Source: Sclerurus mexicanus (Eukaryota; Chordata; Aves; Passeriformes; Furnariidae). From it: DNA of 64,000 nucleotides. A program made the position numbers and the translations under genes. Under the pieces are notes generated by a model, which was given only the letters and a program-made list of their open reading frames with translations, made no database searches and had not been told where the DNA came from. Below are positions 1-11,800 of the stretch, piece after piece. Position 1 is the first letter of the stretch. Each line of letters opens with the position of its first letter. The DNA is taken from the NCBI GenBank assembly GCA_013396755.1, contig VWZF01001858.1, positions 242,334-306,333 of the forward strand, read 5' to 3'.

Positions 1-2742
1 GTATGTTCTTTTAATTAGTCCTTATGCTGGATCTTTCTCCCTAAAGAGCCTGATTAATTAATAATCCCCCCGTCACTGCTCAGAGTGCAGACGGAGCCGG
101 AGATTTCCTTAACTCTCTTGCAGTCCTTGCTACAATTTCTGTTCGCACCTTTTGTGTTCACCAGCTGTTGCAGGACGTGATGACTCAGTAGAAAACGACT
201 TGTGTTTATCAGGACATCCTTGTGGCTGTGTTTATCCTTGTAGTGCTGATAAATGCCGGCAGCAGGGAGCCGGCTATGGGACAGCTCCGGTCGAGTTCAG
301 AAATGATTCCTTTGAGCACCAACCTGCTGGTGCTTCTGACGTGTGGGGAAGCTAAAATGCCCTGAACGCTTCCCTCTGTCCTTCCAGATGGAAAATGGAG
401 CAGGAGAGGCCACGAGCTTGTCCATGCAAGCAGGCTCTGTGGTTTGGAAACAGGCATAGGATTTTGGGAGTGGGTGCTACCTGAGTCCCCAGTTCAGTTT
501 TTGGCAGCACTAAGGACAGGGCATGTGCCCACTGGGGCTGGAGACACCCTGTTCCCGGAGATTTACAACACTTGGCTGGCCAAGGTCCTGCACAAACTGG
601 TCTGACCAAATTGGGTTTCACCAAAATTATTCTGGGATTCTGTTTCTTTCCCGCCGTACAGTTTGCAGCATCCCCAGAATGAATCTGTCTGATTCAGGAG
701 GTACCTGGGAGAGCCTCGGTACCAGGTGCTCTGTGTTAGCAGAGCAGGAGCTGAGGTTCAGCGAGGTGCCCGATGCCTGCGCTGCCCCTGGCAGTGCTGG
801 ATGTGCTGTAGCACCATCCCGAGGAGGATGCTCCCGTAGGAATGCCAGGCTGCTGCCACGGTTTGCTGCTCTGCAACTGCATCCCCAGCTGAGCCTCGGG
901 CTCTCCCTCCTGAGCAGCTCCGTGTGCTCCTCTTGCTGGGAAACGTGTTTCCTTTATGGGTGGGGGAGCTTGAAATACCCCAGTGCGATCAAGGTGGCAT
1001 AACGCATTCTCGAGGGGAATGACTGGCATGTCTCCCAGTAAATCCGCTCCCCTGGCTCTCCCTCATTAATTCCTGAGGAGCAGTGACAGCCTGCTCCCAG
1101 CCTCGCCACCCTGGAGTCCTGGGAAGGCTCGTGTTTGCTCACTTGGGCGTGCAGGTGGTTTGCCTGTGGGACGCGCAGGCTGCGGAGCCCCCCGGGAGCC
1201 AGGGAAAACACGGGATGTTCGACGTGCCCAACGGGAGCAGCAAACACAGCTGCGTGCTGAGCCCTGCAGGTCCCGCGGGGCTGCGGTGGGACCACCGGGG
1301 AGCTCCAGGGGGATGCGCATCCCTCCACACCGCCCTGGCTTCACAGGAGTTTGGGGAGAGCAATTCCTGTGTGTTTTAGGTTGCAGCAAGGGAGGAAGCT
1401 GATCCCTGCAACGGGCTGACACGGTGCCAGGGAGGAAAACAACAGGCAGGCACTGGAGTGTGAGGCGCAGGGTGATTCGCAAAAGGAGCCAACCAAACAA
1501 ATTATTTACATTCTGTATTGGCAGCCAGCTGGAGTGATGCTCTGCAGAAGGGAACAAAGCATGGAAAAGGGGGGAGAGGCAGAGAGAGGAGAGATTTCAT
1601 CCCCAGTGCCTATTAAGAGAAAAGTTCATTCTCTCTCTGCAATGGGAATTGTTCTGCTACTTTCCCCCCTTGGATCTGTGTGCTCCACATACAGCTCTGG
1701 CAGCGTCAGGGTGGGCACAGTCTCACGGCATTGATGGCTCCACTGAGGTTAGCAGGTGACACAGCAGCACAGACCATAGTAATCATTAACAATATCCTCT
1801 ACTCTTCTGGTTGAAAGCTTTGGGGGATTTTATACCCAACATTTAAATGTGGCCCAGTCACGTAACCTACATGGCAGCCAGTTCCATGACTCACCATGGG
1901 AAGAGCCACGGTCGCAGAAGTTTAAAAAGCCCTTGGGGTAAATAGGGGATGTATCACAAAGAGGGCTCTGACAGGGTCTGAAGTGTCTCCCTGCAGCCCT
2001 GCCTTTGTTTTACCTTAGGTGAGGGCTTGTTTTTGCCGACGGAGTAAAACCCAGGCTGTGGGTGCAGGGGTGTGTGGTGGGGAGTGCTGGTTCCCTGCGC
2101 ACATCCCTGTGCTGTGCTCCCTTGGAGCACACACTTCTCCTCTGAGCCAGCTCGTGGCCTGAAGCCAAATGCAAACAAACAATTACATGGGCTGAACAGG
2201 GAAATAGTAAGGACTGAGATCAGAGAGGGAGCAAAGCTGCCCCCTCGATCCTCAGCCCCTCATTTGCTGAACCCCCTTCCCTGCCAACGCCGCTCCCCAG
2301 CACGTGGGCAGGGATGTGACATGCTGCCAGCTCAGCCCTGGCATTCAGAGGCACCAAATGCCCTTCATGGACCCCAATAAATGCTTCAGTAAAAGGCAAG
2401 TGGCTCAATAAGGAACAGCCCTGGACAGAGCGGTCTGGCTGCTCAGAGAGACCAGGGTTAGTCTCAGTGACACGTGGGAGGTTTCATCTCCTTGGGGACG
2501 TTTTAGTGTGGCTGCACAGGTGTTATTTGGAAGGCAAAGACAAGATTTTATCTTTCTGGGTGCACTCGGCAGCCTGGTGTGTGTCCGTACTTCCATCCAC
2601 TTGCACCTGCCCGGGCAGGAGGATGTTTTCTAACCCTGGACCTGCCAAGTCTCCCCCACCCGCCCTCACTCTGTCACCCCCCAAGCCGCGCCGCTCCTGC
2701 CTCGTTACTGGGAATAATCATGGTCACAAATCAGGCTTGTAC
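1..2742 (-). other. GRIK3: GRIK3 intron 7 (partial)
   Basis: This is intronic sequence downstream of exon 7, cut by the left window edge. It has no recognisable exon, RNA gene or repeat family member. The first 70 bases are AT-rich with homeodomain-type words (TTAATTAG, TGATTAATTAATAA) and could be part of a conserved element continuing left. The open frames here (up to 163 codons) show no family resemblance. Confidence 0.85.
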
Positions 2743-2886
2743 CTCTTTTATGAAGTTCATGAAGCGGCCGCCGAACCTCCAGGCTTTGTGGCGGTGGCAC
2801 TGCAGGGAGTTCACGGTCATCTGCGGGGCGCGCTGGTAGCACACGGACACCACGTGCACCGCGTCGTACAAGAGGGCAGCGTCTGT
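2743..2886 (-). CDS. GRIK3: GRIK3 exon 7: amino-terminal domain, last exon in window
   Basis: This exon is 144 bp, phase 0 on both sides, and encodes residues 321-368. The translation runs TDAALLYDAVHVVSVCYQRA, then PQMTVNSLQCHRHKAWRFGG and RFMNFIKE. C350 (SLQC) is the expected disulfide partner of C99. The acceptor is CTTCCCTTTAG. The donor is AAAGAG then GTACAA. The exon is GC-rich. The next family exon (starting AQWEGLTGRI in recalled mammalian GluK3) is not found at 1-2742 on either strand. Confidence 0.96.
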
Positions 2887-5800
2887 CTAAAGGGAAGGGA
2901 ACAGTATGGGTGGCCATAGCGGCCCCCGAGCGAGGAGCCATTCAGGGGGTCTGTGAGGTGTCACAGGAGAAGGTGGAACCCTCCCTGAATTGCCCCCTGC
3001 CAGCACCCACCAGACCCCAGAGTTTGTCCGTCTGTGTCCCGCCAACCGTCTCTTGGCTCCTCAGACCAAAAACTTGTAGTTCTGTCTAAAGTCAGTGATT
3101 TTAGCAGTGTCATTTGTCTGTGAGAAGCTATTCTGGTTGTTTCTTGCACATTTCCTGCTGTGGTGTCAAACAGGGAGGCAGCGATTTCTAAATGTAGACG
3201 ATAGTAACAGTGTTTTCCTATTGAGTCTGTTTTGTCTGAGTGCAAAAAAAACCCCTATATGAGAATATATTTTCCACACTATTTTATACACGGGAAAATA
3301 AGAAACAGAGACGTTAAATGGCTTGTTCATGGGCACAAGAATTTTTCAAAAATGACCCAAACTGTCACCAAAATCAGGACCTCGTGAGTTTGTGACATAT
3401 TTCAGCATTTCAGTGGTTTGAACTGGGGAGAATTTTTTTTTTTTCCATATAATGTGATGGTTTTACATTAAATTTGAGATGCCCCATCTCACCTCCAAAC
3501 ACTGATCAAGAGAATTGGATTTATTTTTCACTCCATTGTGGTAAGACCTCCTAGTGAAAATACATTATTTGCTGGCTTCACAGAGCCACGAAACAGATGC
3601 GAGTGTAGCAGCATCGTAATAAACCACAATAAACCAAAATAATATAGCAAGTAACTGAGCAAACATCTAACAGGACGTAGCCATGGAGAAAATCCTCCAA
3701 TGCTGGCAGCCATCCCTGTGACCTTCCCTTCCCTCAGCACCCGAGCATGAAGAGCAGGAGCCCGACCTGCCTCTGTGGGTGGCTGTGGACCACAACAGGG
3801 ACAGGCTTTGTGAATTTGGGGCTGGGGAAGAACAGGGTCAAGGATATGTCCAAGCAATTTCATGGTGAATTACAAACGGTAATGCCCAGCTGAGTCCAGG
3901 GCCACACTGGATGGACACCTGATAGACACAAATCAAAGGCAGGTTCCTCTGAGGAAGCAAAAAGGGTTTGGAGGGGACCCAGCCCCACTGCAGGCAGTGG
4001 AGGGCTCAGCTGTGGGCAGGAGGCTGTGAGAGAATGAAGGACTCTCCTCTAACAGCAGAAGGAACAGGAGGTATCTGAGGAGCCATTTCAAGGTGAAAGT
4101 CTGGGAGGCTTTGCCACTTGCAGGGCTGGTTCTGGCAGATCTAAAGGGAGAGGGAAGGAGGGAGCCAGTCAGCAATTCCGGGGGTCGGAGACAGCCTCGC
4201 AGGGAAGACAGATGGGCGAGCAGGTGCTGTACCTTCCGAGCAGTAACTCAGCGGAGCAGAGCTGCCATCAGACCCTAAAAGGAGTCATCAAAGCTGCAGC
4301 ACAGCCCATCTCTGGGCATTGCTTTGGTGCTTTGTCCCTGCATCGACCTCACCGAGTTGCCTGGTGCAGCCCAGCCCTGTGCTGTGCTCCCACCCTGTTC
4401 TTCTGCTCCTGGGCGCTGTGGGGAGGTGGTGGCAACTGGAGCTCCTTGGGACAGTCCCTGGCTACCTCCCTCCTCTGGTGGCAAATCTGTTGGCAGCTGG
4501 AGCTGAGCAGGAATGTTAACACAGAAGTGGGGCTCGGGCTTCTCTGCCAAACTCTCTGCTTTGAGGGTCATTTATTACAGAATACAAGAAACTACCTTGG
4601 TGCAAATACCTGGGGTGAGGTGTTATTGATACAGGAGCCAAACAAAAGTAACATTTAGGTCTTAACAAGCGTCCCTGCCTTTCCTACCACCCTCCTCTGC
4701 CTCCCAGCCCACCCTGTGCCCTGTTTGAACTTCCTGTACCATCATCACACCATCGAGCAGCCCCAGCTCTGCCTTGGGTGCCGACTGCAGCCTCTCCATG
4801 GACCACTTCTCGATGATGGAGGACACGTGCGGGTTCTCCACGTTGAGGATCCGGAAGCCAGTCAGATTCACCCCAGAGTAGCGATATGGTTCTAGGTCTA
4901 ATGCATAAAGATCCTTAAAAGAGAGAAACTGGTTTAAACATTTTGTTTAGCTTTTGTTTTGTTTGAGTTTTGGGTTGTGAGGGTTTTTTTTTGGTTTTTG
5001 GGGGTTTTTTTGCGTTGGTTCATGTCTGTGTTTGGAGCGAGACAGCAGAGCCCGCAGAAGGTGGGAGGAAAGACATATCCTTCAGGAATTCTGAGGATTG
5101 TGCCGTCTGTTGCCATCAGTCGCTGCTTGCAAGAGGCTTGGAGGTGTTGGTGGAATTTGGGTGCCGTATGTGCAGGTTCCCCCACACACAGCAGAAGGGA
5201 ACTCCTACCAAAGAGCCAAAGAACTTGCTCTCTGCATGAAAAAGGCAAGTGAATTGCGGGAAGAAAACCAGAATCACTGCCTGTGACCCTGAAAAAAAGA
5301 GACTTGCGACCCAGGGAGGGAAGACAAGGCAGAGCTCCTGTATCTGAAACTCCCAGGGGCCTTTCCATGAAGGATTTGCTGGGAGTGCTGAAGCCCACGG
5401 GGTGCTGTGGATGACAGAGCCACTCTGAATGCAGAGCACCAATTTGCAGACTATCAAAGAGGAACTAAGACGCATTTCTTGACATTCCGACCAGCCTACA
5501 CAGTCTGCAGATGAATGAGGGTGCCCTTTATACGATGTAAAAAGCCCAGAGTCAGGCAGCGCTCAGCTCCACTGGCTGCTGGCCCACGAGCATCTCTTGG
5601 CAAGGCAGTGAGGGGCACTGGGAGGGCGATGGGGAGCACTGGGGGGGCACTGCTGTGGTGCAGCTCTTGGCTCTCCACATGTCTGCATATCAGCTTCAGT
5701 TCAGGGATTAACTTCAGTGCTCAGGGACTAGTCCGAGTAGTTTGGGGTTGGACAGCACGGCAGGAGCAGGTACAGCTGATCTGCTCCCCAAACCCAGGCA

Positions 5801-8800
5801 GCTTACCAAGTGTGGTGGAGACGGCAGTCGGGAGGCGGCTTCGTTAATGGGAACAATTTTGTTAGATGGGACATATTTAATCAAGGCTTATCCTGAACAA
5901 CTTCTGCAGGTGTTCAGGGGTAGTAAAAATGTGGGGAGGCGGGAAGGCAACGGCACTGTCTTTTGTGATAGAGCGTGGGGGTGAATATGGGATGTTCATT
6001 GCTCTCACAAGGGCTTATAAAAAGAGGTTAAATACAGCAAGAGATGCTGTGGCTGTTGCTGTGCTATGCTGAGTGATGGGGCTGTTCTCTGTGATGGGAC
6101 TGTGCTGGTGGGACACAGACATGCTGTGGGAACACCCAGCCACAGCATCCGTCAGCAGTGAGCTCTTCTCTGCCCACGGGGGGCTGGAGAAGTCCCACAC
6201 ACACTGCCCTAAGCAAAGTAGAACAACAGCAGCACTTGCCAGCAACTGAGACTTCATTCTCTGTGGGGGAGTGAGGATTCTTACGGCTGTTTTGCTTTAA
6301 TAAGCTTTGGGGGTTTGATCTTTTCCGTAAGCCTGGCCCGGCCTCTGCAGCCCCAGGACTCACTGCTGATGGATGCAGTGCTCGAACCTGCAGGTGCAGC
6401 AGGGACCAAGTCATTAATCACCCCACAACAGAGGTCAGGGCTTGGGTGTTTGGGGTTTTATTTATCCCTGAAAAATTGCAATTCAAACCTGCATGTTCTA
6501 TTAAAGGGCACTGTGAAAACCAGGCTACGATGGTGACTTTTAAATGACTTAGGGGAGCTAAGGGCAAATACAGTGGTTTGACCTACAGACAGGTGCTCAT
6601 GTCATCTGGCTGTGACAGGGGGCAACATTCCTGTGCCTGACCCACTGGAAGAGAACTGTTTTTTCAAGGTTCATAACTTTTGATCAGACACTTCAGTTTG
6701 TATTCTGTAAATTGTTGTGGGGAAATAACTGCACAAGCCGATCCTTTCCCTCTCAGAACATGACTGTATGTGACCAATCTGATCCTCCAAGCTCCAGACC
6801 CTGTGGTCCCCCTCACCCAGTTGTGAGACCACCAGCCCATGCCAGCTCTTAGATTTTACCAGTATTTTGGGTGCCCTCCCTGCCCTGGTGCTCCCACTGA
6901 CCCTTCCTTTCACCAAGTTCCTATAGAAACCAACCTCCCACCAGATCACTCCTTGGTTCCAGTTTAAATCTCAGCTGCAGTCTGATTTATCACCTCCTGG
7001 AATAGGAGGATAATTCAGAATACCAGCTGAGTGTCAGGACCTGGGGAGGTGTGGAAGGGAATCACTAGATCAGTTTCTTCTGTATTTTCTGCTCTTGCAC
7101 AGCCACAAATTGAAACATCTGGTTCTATTTTCCACCTCATCTACATTCCCTTTCACTCATTATTTTCTGTACTGCAGATTAATTCTCTCCTCCACCCTTT
7201 ATTATACTCTCGGTGTTCCTGTGATGCTCTCCCCCTTCCTTGCATACGCTCTCCCCCCTCCCCAGTTACCCCAGCTTGGGTTTCTTGGTGGTGGTGGCAG
7301 TGCTGAGGACTGATCCTCACCACCTGCAGTCAGAAGCTGGAAGTAGGGGTGCCCAGGAAGGGCATCCCCATGAGCTGCCATGTGGAGCCCACGGGTAAGG
7401 TTCCCCGCACGGTTCCTTGGGAGCCCTGAATGGACACAGCTTTGCCTGGAGGGCTGGGGGTGTGGGGAGGATTGGCCATGTCTGCAAGGACTCATTTTAC
7501 AAACTGCTGAGACACCCCCTGAATTTTAGAGGTTAGAGGCTCTCCCTGCAGGGACTTAGGATATAAAAGCTGTGTGTGCTTGAGAGGAGGGCTCAGCAGT
7601 TCCTCCTCCTCCTCCTTCTCCTCCTCCAGTGGAAAAGGCTGATGGAGCTCTTCATGCTGGAGTCAGTGAACTGTAGTCGTGCTGCCTAGCAAAATGTTGA
7701 AGCATTTCATGCCAAGTGTTGATACACTGTGCTCAGTATTGACTGGGGACCTTTTAGAAACATTCAGTATAACATAATAGACTAATTCATTAGCACCCCA
7801 TGGGTCTCGTACTGGGGAAGCTGAAGCACAGGCATTGCAAGCTAGGAAAACATTGCCTTAAGGAATGACAGATTAAAATATCTTTCCCATGATATAACTG
7901 TTATTTCAGGAAAGTGGCATTAATTGTGATTGCTTATCTATTAATTTATTATAATTCCTCTTTTCCCACCTCCAGGCTGTACCTACACATGAAATGTACT
8001 CCAGGCTCAGCTGGGGCTGATTAATAGGAGGTTATCTGGGAAATGCTTAAAGCTGCCTGGAATAGATAATGGCAGCAGGGGTAATTAAAATGTCTTTTGC
8101 ATTTGAAAAATAAATTTTGTAGATTTTAAGGGTTAGTTTAGTCTGTTTCTTTCCTAAAGGCAAAAAGATAAATTGGATTTTCAAAATCACACAAAATTCA
8201 ACAGTAGACTCGACAATAGCATCTTAAATGGAGACACGAGTGGCCCTGCCAGGAAAGCCAAATGCCTCCCGGCACCAGAGAGGAACTGGCCCGTGTTTAA
8301 CAGAGGGGAGTTAATGTCAGGCTGAGTTCATCTCCTGCAAAATAAACCTGCAGGAATGAACTCTGGACCACAGCAGGGCTGCTCCTGGCTCCGCAGGGAG
8401 ATGTGGTTGGGCACACAGTGCTCATCCCCAGCTCCTGCTGAAACAGGGTCCCACCAAATCCTTTGTGGGGGCTGCAGCCCCACACACTCACACCGTGCTC
8501 ATCTGTCAGTGCCAGGGGGGCTGCACTGAAATCAAAATGACTGGGAGGGGAAATAAGACCAGAAGCCACATCTGTGCAGGCCAGAGCTGCTCCAAAGGAG
8601 GGTAAGGAAGAACTGGCATCTCTCAAGTGAAGTCCAGCCCTGCTCTCACCATCTGCTAGGGCCCCAGACCTCCTGTTCCCTTGCATTTCCCACCCCATTG
8701 TGGTGCAGTGCACACCCGGATCGACACACATCCCACCCTCCCTCCCATTCCACCCCTCCCAGCTGTGAGTATGCCAGGTGTGATACTTTACCAGAGTGGT

Positions 8801-11800
8801 GAAGATGAAGTGGTAGTATTCTGTCATCATTCCCATTGCCATGGCCTTGAGGAGAGTAGAGAAAGGAGGTTGGTAAAGTAGACACAAGAATATAACAACA
8901 GCCATACAACATAAACCTCAGAGCTGATCGGTAAATGGGGCAGGAGGCAGACATGGAAACACAAGGGCTGGATTCAGGGTCAGTCCCATGGAGCAGTCTG
9001 CCTGTTCCTCCTTTATGTGCACAACAGTCGGGTCCTAACTTAGTGCCTGGTTGAGAAATGGGTCCATGAAGGTTGTAGGCACAAGGATGGGGAGTAGGAA
9101 CATCCCTCATCCCTTGGAGATCATGGTCCAGACCCAAGGGCCCTTGGCCAGCCCAGCTCAAGGTTCCTGGCCAGCCCCAACACGGAGGATGGCTTGTGCA
9201 GATTGCTGGGATTTGCATAACTGAGCACTGGAGAGAACAGGCTGTTCTGTGAGCTCTGTCGGAGGACAACCGTGGGCTGGAGGGGCTTTGGCTGGACGAC
9301 TACATCCAGACCCTGCACAAAACAGGGGGAACAAGTTCCACCCTATGGAAAAGGTCACCTTGAAGCTGGTGGCTGGTGACAGGAAAGAGATTCCCATGGG
9401 TTTGCCTGGGATGCGGGCTCTGTGAGCATGTTTTCTGGAGAAAACATACATGCAAGAGCACTTTAAAATCCCCACTCATGGGAAAGCGACTTCGAGTCCC
9501 CCCCAGGTAACATTTGCTTCCCTTGGATTTTGCTAAAATTACTAGGGCGGAATTTAGCTCTGAGGAAGGATGTGACAGTCTGAGAAGAAGTGAGATGTCA
9601 GAAAACAGGGCGAAAGGAAAGGATCTGGGTTGCAAGCCTGCATGTTGCGACTAGAGTGTGATTTCACCCTGGGTTTCCTGCTCTGGTAGTATCTTTTAGG
9701 AAGTCTGGAGGGTGTTGCTGTGTGGCCACACATTGTCTTGTCCTATTCCCCCCATCCCTGCCTGGGTGGTGGATCTCAAGGGCTGCATCATAGCTCCCTC
9801 CCTCTTGCACACCCTGGTGCAAAGAGCTGGAGCAAGGAGTGGTACCTCAGTATGGGAAACATCAGTGATGGGAGAGCAATCAGGAGCAAATCATGAAATT
9901 CCTGTCCAGGTTCATTTCGGATCATTTTGGCCATAGGTGAGGAGCCCAGATCTGCTCCCAGAAGGAAGCTTCAGCTTCCCAGCACTGGCAGCCCGGGGCA
10001 GGATGCATCTGGGTTTGTGGGGAAATGAATAAATGATCATCCTGGTGGATAAGCCACAGGCGGTGGCAGGATGGGAGCAGCAGCTCTGTTAGGGCTGACA
10101 GGCACAGCTGTGCCCTGCGGAGCACGGCCACTGCTTGGGACAGAACACAGAGGACAGGGCTGTGGGGAAGCCTCAGAGCAGATGTGGAGTGATAACAAGG
10201 GACCAAAACCATGGAAGGCCACAGGAAATCCTTATAAGAACCTGAGGCAAGATATGAAGCATGGCAGGACTCACTCTCCAGGAGACGGCTTTGCCTTTGC
10301 CCAATTTGTACTTTTGGTGTAAAAGTGCTGTTTCACAAGTGAAGGTGGCACCTCTAGATGTGCATTTCTTGATACAGGTAGAAAAGCGAGGAAAATATGA
10401 GGTTTATAAGCTTTCTAATCTTCAGCAGATGTGAGTGACCTGCAGGTCGTGGTGCACTGCTCTGTGCCTGCCTGGTGCAGAGACCACTCAGGCTGTGGTT
10501 TGGGTTTGTGCACCTTCTCAGGCTCTGAAAATGCTCCACAGTATTTCCCCGAGTAAAAATAACACCGTCTAATATTATGGCTTTGGGTCCTGACAAAAAC
10601 CCGACACACACACAAAAAACCTGCCAGAAGGACTTAGAGTTGTCTCCCCTTGGTCCCCCCTCTCCTCCATCTTCCTCACTCTGTACTCACGGTGATGAGC
10701 AGAGCAGATGGCACAATAACTATAATAAACTGCATAATAAGTGAGCAGCACCAAACACAGCCAGCACGGGAAAATAACAGGCAGGAGACAATGAGCCCCT
10801 TCTATTGCTTTCCGTAATAATCCCTCCCAGGCTTTCTGAGTTCTCTGAGCACTTCCCTTCATTTTGCATCAAGCAGGCTGCAGGAGAAGGCTCTTGCCTT
10901 GTGTTCTCTTTCTTAGCCCTTCAGGGGATTTGTTTAATGTGTGTGGTGGTGTCATGCTGGGCTGAGAGGAGCAACACTTCCACTGGCTGGTTTTTAGCAT
11001 CTTCCTGGGAGTCTTTTCCTCTGCCTCATATTGACCCTAAAACCCAAAGGCACTTGGGAATGAGGAGGAGCTGGGGTGAGCAGCAAGAATGCCAGCGGAG
11101 GATCTCGTGGAGAAAGAAAGGAGAGAGTCCAAGTGAATGGAAAATCACTGACATCTGGCTTAAAGTCCAAGAATTGCAGACCGTGCTGGGGAAGGGACAG
11201 AGATTCTGGGAGAGCCGGGGGTGTTGCTCTGGATGGAGGAGGCAGAGGGCAGAGGGCAGAGGCTGGGGCTGGGGCTGTGCAGCCACAGGGAGAGCCACAG
11301 AACTGTCTGGCACCAGCCTGGGCTCGGCGCCGTGTTCGGGACAGCCCGTTCTTCTCCTGTACCGTTTGTTTGTTCTTATCCACAGTCACTTTTCAGTACC
11401 TCCAGTTTGCCAGTGAAAACTCCACCTTTTGCAGAGACCCAACAGCATCCTTGAAGGATGGACACGGAGTAGTTTTTAGTGTGGCTACGGATTGGGGCTG
11501 AGGTGTGGGGCGTCCCCCTGCAGTGCAGCCACCCCACATCCACAGGCTCCTCAGCAGCCACTTCTGCTTTTCCCCGTCGTTCCCCCTCACCTGCTTGAGG
11601 ATCTGAGCCGCCATGAGGTGGCTGCAGTCGAAGATGATGCGGAATTCCCTGCCCCTCTTCATCTCCTTCAGCAGTGGCCGGGCGTCATCGGTGTCCAGCG
11701 GGAGCTGGCGGATCTTCAGGCGGATGTTGTAGCGGGACGGGGCCATGATGAGCTCCTGCAGCCGGATGAGGCCTTCGAGCATCACACAGAGACAAACCCA

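Larger units (their letters stand above)
4914..8791 (-). other. GRIK3: GRIK3 intron 5
   Basis: This is a 3878-bp intron. It contains the G/T-rich block at about 4931-5017 near exon 6, a CCT/CTC tract at 7601-7628, and an AT-rich candidate regulatory segment at about 7660-8210. The rest is unremarkable unique sequence. Confidence 0.9.

Noticed and set aside
1..2742. Search for GRIK3 exon 8 (AQWEGLTGRI region)
   Set aside because: No minus-strand frame here encodes it. The exon lies beyond the left edge.
8646..9269. 207-codon minus-strand frame overlapping exon 5
   Set aside because: It is in a different frame from the real exon and shows no family resemblance. It is a shadow frame.
10805..11416. 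203-codon plus-strand frame in intron 4
   Set aside because: Antisense to the intron, no domain, and it includes short GGCTGG/GGCAGA repeats.
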